A stretch of 64,000 nucleotides of DNA from Cheiracanthium punctorium (Eukaryota > Arthropoda > Arachnida > Araneae > Cheiracanthiidae). The position numbers and the translations under genes are program-made. Below, one piece after another: positions 56,662-64,000 of the stretch. The stretch covers positions 62,001 through 126,000 of the forward strand of contig JAWZYV010010320.1 in NCBI GenBank assembly GCA_038373885.1, read 5' to 3'. Position 1 is the stretch's first letter, and each line of letters opens with the position of its first letter. The notes under the pieces are model-generated. The model worked only from the letters and a program-made list of their open reading frames with translations. It did no database searches and was not told the origin of the DNA.

Positions 56662-57174
56662 ATGGATACTAATGGTAAGTCAGCAATCTCTATTCTTAAT
56701 ACGACATACTTGATAATAGTTATTAAGCTATAGAGTACATAAAAATATAAAATTGCCGTATTTTGCGTTAGTTTTATTGATTTCTGTTCTTTTGTTCTAG
56801 CAATCATTATGCTTCCGTTTGCTGCGTCCCAGGCTGTAAGTAAAGCTAATTACAAAAGAGGAGAAAATGTAAAAGTTTTCACTTTTCCCAAAAAACGAAG
56901 TAAAGTGGGCCGAATGGACTAAAAATATTCCAAGAAAAAATTGGTCCCCAGGAAAAAATACGTATGTTTGTATTGAGCATTTTCGAGATGAAGATCTTTT
57001 AAAAGACGATGCTATTTTAAAATCAGATGGGGCACTTTTAACTGTAAAAAGAAAGCATTATAAATTAGAACCGAATGCTATCCCGTGCATTTTTTCTAGC
57101 TTACCAGCCTATATATCCGATATTACCAAAAAACAAGAAAGAACTGATCCTACTAAAAGAAGAGAAAACGTTTA
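56662..57174 (+). pseudogene. THAP-domain protein pseudogene (P-type transposase N-terminus)
   Basis: THAP zinc fingers (C2CH) bind element DNA in P transposases. After an AG acceptor at 56799-56800 the sequence gives CCVPGCK, a one-base frameshift, then ANYKRGENVKVFTFPK, a second one-base frameshift at an A run, then KWAEWTKNIP, YVCIEHFRDEDLL and KLEPNAIPCIF to a TAG at 57172. The CxxxC pair, the W, the CxxH pair (CIEH) and the AIPCIF ending are the THAP signature. A GTAAGT donor at 56675 would make a 126-bp intron after ATGGATACTAATG. Frameshifts make it non-functional. Confidence 0.82.
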
Positions 57175-58020
57175 GGAAAAAGATATTGAGGAAACCGAAA
57201 AAAATAAATCAAAGGAAAATATAAATTCTTTTGTAATTAAGAAATGTATCAAGAGTTTCATGGCAATTCTATGTTAAGAAAATTTCACCTTTAATTATAA
57301 ATTAAACGCAGATCCCCTTCCACTGCACATACCAAGTAGCTTAAGGTTCAATGCGGATCTCATGGTTGATTTATTTATTTTAAAAAAAAAAAAAAAAGAG
57401 AGAAATCTATTTGCTGGATACTTAGAAAAACAAAAATATAGAAGGTATTTATTAAAGAAATATTTCCGACTAAACGGTTTATCGGAATTTGTTGAAAATT
57501 CTGAAATTAAGTATGAACACAGATTTGGAAATTAACTCAAAAAAGAAAATGTATTACTGCTATGCTAAAAACAATAACAAAAAAGTATATGTATTACTGC
57601 AATATATTTTACATGAAAACCCCTGAGAGCATTTAGACAGTTTTACATATTCAAGAGTTATACTCACTAATTTTTAAAAATATTTAATTATGTATATTTC
57701 AAATGTCTCAATGTGATATTTGAAAGTCTTATCTAGAAAAAATTAAAGCAAACACTTGTAGTGCTTTCATGAAAAACTTTATAGTATTTGTAAGGTTTGG
57801 GTAAAAGCTTTTACTTTTTATTTTCTTGTTTTTGTGCTTTAATTGCTTCTAATAAAATTTGACATTAGGAGTCTGTATAACATAATTATATATAGTATGT
57901 ATTGTACAAGTTTTTAAAATATTAATTGTGGAAATTTCTGATTATATTCCTCGTGCTACTAGTGTTTATTGACATTATTGATCAGATTTCTTCCATAGAA
58001 TTCAATACAAACTCTTTGAA
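57175..58020. other. Decayed interior of the P-like element
   Basis: The frame continues for a while with lysine-rich residues (EKDIEETEKNKSKENIN). A poly-A run is near 57381-57396. No recognisable RNase H-like transposase or GTP-binding segment is present. Confidence 0.5.
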
Positions 58021-58023
58021 ATC

Positions 58024-58046
58024 CCATCCTCTCTTGTGACGTCACG
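58024..58046 (-). repeat. Internal copy of the P-like subterminal repeat
   Basis: CCATCCTCTCTTGTGACGTC with its upstream GAATTCAATACAAACTC repeats at 58530-58574 with several changes, a direct duplication of about 50 bp, 527 bp apart. Confidence 0.82.
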
Positions 58047-58640
58047 AAATGGCTTAAGATGACTATTTATGAATCTGGATATTTTTAACATTAATTCTTT
58101 CAAAAAGCTTATTAAAACGAAGCAAAACTAAATAATGTATTTCAGTTTTTAAGTAAAATTAATAAAAATTATTATTTTTACTTAAAAATATATTTACTTT
58201 TACTTACTTAAAAATATGACTTTATGCTTATACAACGTATAAATTTAATCCATATACATATTATTTTAGATAAATGATAACATTGAGTAACCATTATATT
58301 ATTTAGAATGTATTTGCTAGCCGGAAATGCAAAACATACTGCATACAATGCTGAAACTGCTTTAAATTCAGTACTAATTTATTTCATTAATTTCTGACAA
58401 AAAATATTGTTGATTCACTATTATTTAAGAACAAAGTGTTGTAAAACGAAAATGCTATTTCAATGCGTCATAAAAAATTAAGCTACTCGTATTTATTGGC
58501 ATTATTAATTCCATTTCTTCCATTGAACTCAATGCAAACTGTTCCAAATCCCATCCTTTCTTGTGACGTCACGAAAACCAGTACCCAGACCCCCTCTTGC
58601 TTTCTCCTCTCTCTTCAGTCGCGGCGACCCCGCTAGAAGC

Positions 58641-58850
58641 TATCAATTTCAGTGAAACCTTCACTTTTCACGCTCTTATCAATGTTATCTAAATCTACTC
58701 CCCCTAAAAGTGTATAGCTGTATTTTTGAGACACCCTGAATCCTGTTTATGTTATCTAGCTCCCCTAAATCTGGACGGCTATACTTTTGATACACCCTAA
58801 ATGCTATCTATTTCAGTGAAGCGTTCGCTTTTCAAGCTCTTATCCAATAA
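58641..58850 (+). repeat. Flanking repeat, right copies
   Basis: 58692-58798 matches 56386-56489. In addition GCTATCAATTTCAGTGAAAC (58640) and GCTATCTATTTCAGTGAAGC (58803) show a tandem duplication of about 163 bp at this locus. Confidence 0.78.
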
Positions 58851-59869
58851 CGATTATTTCTTTCTGAATGATATCAACATTGTAATGATAATACATACAA
58901 ATCTAGCGAAGACCTCTGGAACAATAACTATTATAGCAGTTCATATTCAAAATATGTTAGTAGACTTCAGCATGTAATGTTGCTGGTGAATTTATCCGAG
59001 TGATATATGCATACATATACACATATACTTCTGTACATTCCAATATCTGGGACCGGAATTAGAATAGGTAAATTTGAGTTATGTGTAATACTGTTTAACA
59101 TCTTAGAGAGACACGCTGAAGCATGTTTACACAGGGAATCAATTAGCCTTTCGGCATAAGACGATCTGATGGGTTCAGGTCGTTGCCGGGAGTCCTAATT
59201 TGCATACTTTAATATCGGTTTGTATCACCAAAGGGCACAATTGTGTATTGATTAGGCCGTACCTACAATTGCGTTAACACGCGTTAATAGGAATCATAAT
59301 TAGATGATAACTGCAATGTGCTTATTTGCAGATTATTAGGCAAGTACCCTGGAATTTGTAATTAAGGATGTTCCTTCTTGAAGAACAGCTCTTTTTCATA
59401 GAATGTAATTACTCTGAGACTCGGAAAATTTTAGAGTGTCTCTAGATAGTGTCTCAGATAAAACGAGTGAACGGATTGTAACTATACAGTATACATGAGA
59501 TGCACTCAAAGAATTTCGAATAAAAGAAAAGAATCGGCAAAATGATCAATAGGTGGCGTTCTGAGTGAAAAACAGCAAATTTAACAATGGCATAATTCAG
59601 CATTTATTATATGATTTGCGTCATTTTCTGAGCTATTTGCACCATGCAATGTGCCCCCTAGTGAACATTTTTTGAACTAAACTAAACAAAAAATCTTTCT
59701 TTTTGTGAATTTCATGCACAATCTATATTCCAAAAATTTAATCAAAACCACCTTGCATATTGCCTGTCTAAGAGTAATGCATATTTTTAAATAAGCATTT
59801 ATTTACAAATTCTATTATAAATTTCAGAAAAGAATATTTAAAAAAAAGTATACAGTTTGTGAACCAAAC
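58851..59869. other. Unassigned spacer
   Basis: No recognised repeat or gene. Confidence 0.4.
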
Positions 59870-60085
59870 AATGACTGACTACAGACGTAATATATTGAAA
59901 ATGTCCATAGATACTAATGTTTTGAAATTCTTTTGGGTGGTCCTGTAAATAAACTCCCCAGTAGATTGGAACCAAAAATCGAGTCGCACAACTAGATGTT
60001 ACAACAATCTTATATAAAATTTCAACAATTTACGGCTAATAGTTTTTGAGATATGCGCGAGTTACATTCATACATATGTACACCA
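59870..60085 (+). repeat. Dispersed repeat family G, single copy
   Basis: GGTCCTGTAAATAAACTCCCC, ACAACTAGATGTTACAACAA and TTTTTGAGATATGCG match the units at 8240-9085. Confidence 0.78.
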
Positions 60086-60463
60086 AAAGTCGCCAATCTT
60101 CCTTTCCGTAAGCAATACTAAATGTATATCCGAAGTACTACAAAAAACACAGTTTTATAACTCTGCCATAGTATTTTACAAAACACTGCAAATACTTTTA
60201 ATTTACTCGTTGATATCGAAATCACAGCTGCTTTGAATAGACCCAACAACATACTAAATGCCCTACGCACACACACTGTCTACTAGAGTAGACCGTAAGT
60301 ATAGGAGGTAGACATATACTGTCCGGAAAAATGATGTTCACTTCTTTCGATCTTTAATGCATCTGGCGATAATTACCGCCCACAGAAAGTGACTGGTAGT
60401 ATTGATTCAAAATTTGTAACAATATTCTGTACAACATGCGTAAAAATTAGCTGTGAGACTTAA

Positions 60464-60750
60464 ACCGTTTGACTGCTGTGCAGCGCTACTGCACTTTTGG
60501 AATGTACACCCTCCAAAAGAAGCATTCGAGCAAGAGAGAAATTTCCTACGTTGGTTTCGTATATTAAAAATTATTTATCATAGAATATGAGTTAGGCTAT
60601 GCATAGATATGACATTCCATATTTCTATTAAGTTGTGCGTTTTTCAAAACCTTAATTATTTTTCGCAAATCTAAAATAAGACATTTCTCTCTTGCTCGAA
60701 TACTTTTATTGGAGAGTGTATGAGGATTTTGATGGATAGCAGTCAAACGG
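60464..60750. mobile_element. TTAA-type MITE family M4
   Basis: TTAA at 60460-60463 and 60751-60754. Ends ACCGTTTGACTGCTGTGC and ATAGCAGTCAAACGG. Inner inverted blocks CGAGCAAGAGAGAAAT and ATTTCTCTCTTGCTCG strengthen the hairpin. About 287 bp, no coding content. Its right TTAA is also the left TTAA of M1 copy i. Confidence 0.8.
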
Positions 60751-60754
60751 TTAA

Positions 60755-61030
60755 CCCATTTATGCCTAGTGTCCCTTTTTTGGGACGGCATTTTCGCTAT
60801 TAGTCGAAAACGTAATTTATTTTTCCTAGCCTTTACTCAGGAGTATTGAGCCTTAACTCTACAAAATATTTTAACATGACCAAGTAGGATGTTGATATTT
60901 CGATTTTTATGCATAATGATTTTAAAAGAAATCACCCCTTGTTCAAGAAGTTGACATCAGAAATTTATCTATTATTTCTGTTATCAGTAAAAATCGAAGA
61001 AAGTCGCAAAAATATCCAGGCACAAATGGG
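60755..61030 (+). mobile_element. TTAA-type MITE M1, copy i
   Basis: 276 bp, TTAA at 60751-60754 and 61031-61034. It joins M4 on the left and a mariner transposase relic on the right. Confidence 0.93.
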
Positions 61031-61035
61031 TTAAA

Positions 61036-61467
61036 GTGCAAGTTTTGGAAAAACCGCGGGAGGCAATCCAAAGAAAATGCCCCGCCAAGTGGCAAGGTGG
61101 ATGGTCACTGAATTATGACAGCTCCCTCCCTCCCACGCATCGATTGCTGTGCAGACATGGGTAGCAGAAAAGAATATTTCACTCCTCCACCAGCCTCCCT
61201 ACTCACCGGATTTAGCACCTTTCGATTTCTCGCTCTTTCCCCATGATCAAAATGGGCCTCAAAAGTAACCATTTTGACACCGTAGAAGATATCGAAGCCA
61301 ACGCGACGGCCGAAATTCGGAAGATACCGAAACAGGACTTCCTTCAACATTGTTCCCAGCAGTGGCAAGGGCAGTGGAGAAGTGTGTGTGTTCTGAAGGC
61401 GATTAAGAACATGTGTATGTACATTGTGGTAATAAAGAGTTACACTACAATTCCGGGAAATTTTTGA
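61036..61467 (+). pseudogene. Mariner transposase C-terminal pseudogene
   Basis: Local translation gives QVLEKPREAIQRKCPAKWQ, then, after frameshifts, VQTWVAEKNISLLHQPPY and SPDLAPFDFSLFP (third catalytic Asp region, with SPD intact), and MGLKSNHFDTVEDIEAN with RKIPKQDFLQHCSQQW before a stop at 61467. This is the catalytic C-terminal half of a mariner transposase. The HxDNAP region is degraded to NYDSSLP-like sequence. The N-terminal half is absent; the break coincides with M1 copy i. Confidence 0.85.
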
Positions 61468-61500
61468 CTGCCCGTGTATATATCGCCGCATCTCTCACGA

Positions 61501-61574
61501 GTCCCGATGGCTCAGAGGTACAGCACTGGGCTTCGAAGCGAGAGGTCCCCGGTTCGGAACCGGCCGGAACCATT
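61501..61574 (+). other. tRNA-like sequence, possibly SINE head
   Basis: GATGGCTCAGAGGTACAGC is a good D arm/A box. The segment CTGGGCTTCGAAGCGAG could place TCG (Arg) in the anticodon, but its stem has mismatches. CCGGTTCGGAACCGG forms a T arm with an imperfect B box. The acceptor strands do not pair, so it is not a working tRNA. Confidence 0.6.
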
Positions 61575-61580
61575 TTGCCA

Positions 61581-61816
61581 TGTTTCTGTAAATAGTTGTT
61601 CTAAATTATTCTTCGTATTAATTCTAGATTATTCTACATGCTTCTTTAATATGCAAATTATTTGTTTATCGAATATTCGATAATTGTATAAAAGCTTTTC
61701 TCCGGCCTGTTGTAGGGAGTTCATAGCCAAGTGCAGTTGCTAGCAGTCTATCAATAAATTACGTTATCTCAATTTGAGTTCTCCTTTCATCTAGTTGTTC
61801 CTACCTCCTCGCGACA
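61581..61816 (+). mobile_element. Possible solo LTR
   Basis: Runs from TGTTTCTG to GCGACA, with a TATA-like box GTATAAAAG (about 61686) and an AATAAA-type signal (CAATAAATTACG, about 61759). This order is that of an LTR. I found no target duplication and no second copy, so it is tentative. It directly follows the tRNA-like sequence. Confidence 0.4.
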
Positions 61817-62481
61817 ATATTAATGATAAATAGTTTGTCATAAACGTTTAATAATATTGGTGGTGGTAGTTATTGACATTGCGTGTGTTGTGTGAACTTG
61901 CTTGCGTATTACTGCAGATCTTCTGCCCGGAAATCTAATTAATAAAAAATGTCAATGAACATATTCATCCACTAAGCCAGCGTTTCGCAACTGTTGGGGC
62001 GCTAGAAAATCAGGCAAAAGCCAAGTGATAACTCAGGTTTTAAAAAGCATTTTATTAGCACTCGGGTGCTATTTCTTTCAAGCACGGGATTTTTGATAGC
62101 ACGGGCTTTTCCGTTTGATGCATGTTTTCTACAGATGATTTGATATTACTAACGGAAACATGGACTATCCCTTCAGATGATTTTCAAATACCAGGATTCA
62201 CTTGGGTCGAACGGATAGACAGTGGTTTCCAAAACAGAAAGCCATCTGGAGTTATGATTTTTACAGAGGAAAACTGTATAAAAATCACTTTATAAAAAGA
62301 ATATGAAACACTTTACGCGTGCCTACACGAGCCAGATCAATGGTGTCCAAATGGTCATTGCGTATATTCTGGGCCATTGCGCAAAATTTGAATAAATTGG
62401 GTTATCCGGGATATTCGCTTATCCAGGACGAGGCATTTCCCCGACCATCCCGGTTAATCGAGAGTCTACAGCAGTAATATA
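61817..62481. other. Unassigned spacer
   Basis: 62130-62290 gives TDDLILLTETWTIPSDDFQI-like peptides; DLLLTETW resembles the start of LINE or EEP endonuclease domains. It is short and broken, so this is a weak suggestion of a retroelement relic. Confidence 0.35.
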
Positions 62482-62736
62482 TTAGGTTGTAACGAAAGTT
62501 TCCCGCCACCGCAAACATCGTCAGCACACAGTTGGCGTTGGCATATTTGCTCATATTTTGTCAAACGATTTTTGGCATTTGAAAGAAAGAGGTTTACTTT
62601 ATAACACTGTGTTGTGAAATCTGTAAAAAATATAGTTATCATTAAGTATAAGGTGTTTCAAATGGAACTATCACTCTAGAGGATTAGAACCATCATTTAC
62701 TTCCAGTTGTGTTGCAAAAAGTCAGCTACATAATAT
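62482..62736 (+). mobile_element. Mariner MITE, copy 3, interrupted
   Basis: TA at 62480-62481, then TTAGGTTGTAACGAAAG and a segment homologous to 14540-14795 (AACGATTTTTGGCATTTGAA, GAACCATCATTTACT). It stops at 62736 where the LTR begins. Confidence 0.85.
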
Positions 62737-62991
62737 TGTTACGAATTTTCGGGGCAACCCGCTGCTCTGGGGCTTAAAATGGTTTAAAATTCATATTCTA
62801 CGCTTCAAGTAGATAAATTTTGTCTTTTTGTTGCATCAAAATCGGCCAATTAGAACCGGAGATACGGAGGTTTCGCTTTCCCATATGTTTTTCTATGGGC
62901 TTCTAGAAATCTCGAGAAATATTAGTCCTAGAGCTTAGATCTCTTCACTTTTGAGGACTTATTTTTGGCGCCAAATTTGGCGCCAAAAAGT

Positions 62992-63043
62992 CGCCAAATG
63001 ACCAAAAAGTCGCCAAGCTTGGCGACTTTTTGGTCATTTGGCG
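62992..63043. repeat. 52-bp perfect palindrome in the LTR
   Basis: Centred on AAGCTT at 63015-63020, with arms ending CGCCAAATG / CATTTGGCG. Immediately upstream is a second dyad, GGCGCCAAATTTGGCGCC. It lies in U3, upstream of the TATA-like box. Confidence 0.93.
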
Positions 63044-63198
63044 CGATTTTCCCAATGGGGCCTGGAAGTTGTTTTTCCTGCATTAAAAACGTATAATAAC
63101 CTAACATTTCTCTTCTATGACGTAATCAATATTCACGCGTTATGTAGAACCCTCGAGAAATTGACTTTTCTGGAAACCTCTTGTACCTCCTGCGTCGG

Positions 63199-63208
63199 CT
63201 ATTTATAG
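63199..63208 (+). promoter_or_regulatory. Putative TATA box of the LTR
   Basis: CTATTTATAG lies about 340 bp before the polyadenylation signal, a suitable position for the retroelement promoter. Confidence 0.55.
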
Positions 63209-63537
63209 AAGCGTGTGTCGCCCCGACGATTCATTGTTGATCAAGCTTTGAGAGAGTGAATACGCTTGCTTTGTGAAGGAAGCTGTGTTTCGCGCTGTTT
63301 GTGAAGCTTTGAATTTAAGTGCTGTGTGTAAATTCTTCATTGCTGAGTCTTGAGAGACTGTTAGTGTTATTTCTCGTATATTTTCGCTGAATTCTTGTCA
63401 GTGAAACTGTTCTATTTTGTGTGAGAAATACAGCATTCGTGAGAGTTTCTGATCTAATCGAACTGTTAAAAGCACTTTACTGCTAGATTGTGCTTGTGAA
63501 TTGTGTACAGCTGATTGTTCTACGAAGTTCTAGAAGC

Positions 63538-63543
63538 AATAAA
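63538..63543 (+). promoter_or_regulatory. Polyadenylation signal of the LTR
   Basis: AATAAA followed within about 10 bp by GT-rich GTTTGTGTTCC. Confidence 0.65.
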
Positions 63544-63640
63544 GTTTGTGTTCCATCCTGACAAGAGACTTTTTACTTGAACTTTATACTGGACTTTAGA
63601 ACGACGAACCCCAGGAGTAGCCGAGTAATTCCGCAACATT

Positions 63641-63658
63641 TGGTGTCAGAATCGGGGT
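63641..63658 (+). other. Retroelement primer-binding site
   Basis: TGGTGTCAGAATCGGGGT starts two bases after the LTR. TGG pairs with the CCA end of a tRNA, as in most LTR retrotransposons. I cannot name the primer tRNA. Confidence 0.8.
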
Positions 63659-63709
63659 TCTAAAGAAAGACTTTAATTTTACAGTTTATGGTTTTGACTA
63701 GACAAAAAA

Positions 63710-64000
63710 ATGGAAGAACAACTTCAAAAGCTCATGAATATGATGCAGAAAATGAAATCCGGACAAGAACAGATGAAGGCGGATTTAGAAAAGAAAATTG
63801 TAGCCGGACAAGTCGAGACGAAAACCGGATTGGACGAATTAAAGGCTGCACACAATGAAATGAAAACCGGATTGGAGGAGTTAAGAGCCGCACACGACGA
63901 GATGAAGTCAGGACTGGAGCGGAAAATAGACTGAAATCCGGACTGGAGAGAGTAGAGACAAATCAAGAAAATATGGAGAAGAGAATGTCGCTCCTGGAAG
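63710..64000 (+). pseudogene. LTR retrotransposon first ORF (gag-like, coiled coil), 3' end outside window
   Basis: Starts MEEQLQKLMNMMQKMKSGQE, 71 bp after the LTR. It is almost entirely charged helix. A repeat of about 15 residues with the form KTGLEELRAAHDEM occurs about three times. The frame stops at 63934, but the next frame continues in kind (RLKSGLERVETNQENMEKRM) to the window end, so there is a one-base frameshift near 63925. Such a coiled-coil leader could help capsid proteins assemble in the cytoplasm. The frameshift may be decay or a sequencing error. Ty3-like affiliation is likely but unproven without pol. Confidence 0.7.

Larger units (their letters stand above)
56498..58632 (+). 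mobile_element. P-like element with THAP-domain fragment
   Basis: An 8-bp direct repeat CTAGAAGC flanks the element (56490-56497 and 58633-58640); P elements make 8-bp duplications. Subterminal inverted repeats CCTGGGTACTG and TGACGTCACAAGAGAGGATGG occur near 56541-56592 and, inverted, near 58552-58591. A second copy of the right-side motif is at 58024-58046. The plus strand encodes a broken THAP domain with an apparent intron, as in P transposases. The catalytic part is absent. The outermost termini pair poorly. Confidence 0.68.
62737..63638 (+). mobile_element. 5' LTR of an LTR retrotransposon
   Basis: 902 bp from TGTTACG to CGCAACA. The 3' boundary is set by the primer-binding site that follows. 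Inside are a 52-bp perfect palindrome (62992-63043), a TATA-like box CTATTTATAG (63199-63208) and AATAAA (63538-63543), in the U3-R-U5 order. The downstream copy lies outside the window, so LTR identity cannot be tested here. Confidence 0.85.

Noticed and set aside
61105..61491. Minus-strand 128-residue protein
   Set aside because: It is antisense to the mariner C-terminal region, whose plus-strand motifs are clear.
61501..61574. Functional tRNA-Arg(TCG)
   Set aside because: The acceptor stem does not pair, the anticodon stem has mismatches and the B box is imperfect.
63710..63934. Host coiled-coil gene
   Set aside because: Its position just after an LTR and primer-binding site makes it the first ORF of a retroelement.
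1..64000. Bacterial operons or contamination
   Set aside because: No dense coding, no ribosome-binding-site pattern, and abundant eukaryotic transposons and microsatellites.

Overview
This window looks like intergenic or intronic DNA from an AT-rich arthropod nuclear genome. I find no convincing host protein-coding gene, no rRNA gene and no functional tRNA. The case for a eukaryote is strong: Tc1/mariner, pogo/Tigger, hAT-, piggyBac- and P-type DNA transposon remnants, an LTR retrotransposon with TATA box, AATAAA and primer-binding site, spliceosomal GTAAGT...AG signals in a THAP-domain fragment, tRNA-like SINE sequences, and long AT and CA microsatellites. A chelicerate, most likely a spider, is my best guess from the mix of elements and from the coiled-coil start of the retroelement ORF at 63710. 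That is inference from memory of such genomes, not proof.

Layout. 1-4790: a short TTAA-type MITE, decayed retroelement-like repeats, two small tandem arrays and a mariner-type MITE. 4790-6490: a palindromic TTAA element and a pogo/Tigger remnant with a broken DNA-binding domain. 6600-10900: dispersed and tandem repeats, including repeated pieces that encode a GDFNID endonuclease-like motif. 11000-16700: a MADE1-like MITE, two Tigger-type elements, and a mariner transposase pseudogene carrying two copies of a second mariner MITE in opposite orientation. 17900-22170: two hAT-like elements with exact or near-exact 8-bp target duplications; in the second, an internal 186-bp unit is amplified eight times. 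22400-26350: dispersed repeats with several TTAA elements. 31200-32750: a TTAA MITE holding a 141-bp hAT MITE, and a separate 209-bp foldback element. 35300-42750: many TTAA MITEs, a three-level nest in a mariner pseudogene (36950-38350), and paired palindromic mariner MITEs. 40037-50338: two inverted copies of an 0.83-kb element bracketing a 2.45-kb Mutator-like inverted-repeat element and a 344-bp tandem array. 51112-51359: a perfect 248-bp palindrome. 53385-53615: a GTCAC-dense stretch. 56498-58632: a P-like element with a frameshifted THAP domain. 60460-64000: two adjoining TTAA MITEs, a mariner C-terminal pseudogene, a tRNA-like sequence, a possible solo LTR, and an LTR retrotransposon that enters a mariner MITE and runs off the window end.

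The parts do not form a pathway. They record repeated transposon insertion, and several insertions can be dated against each other because the empty site survives in a sister copy. The most notable signals are the swarm of TTAA MITEs with an almost constant 276-bp length, the satellite-like expansion inside a hAT-like element, the P/THAP element, and the perfect palindrome. All boundaries were read by eye from terminal repeats and target duplications.
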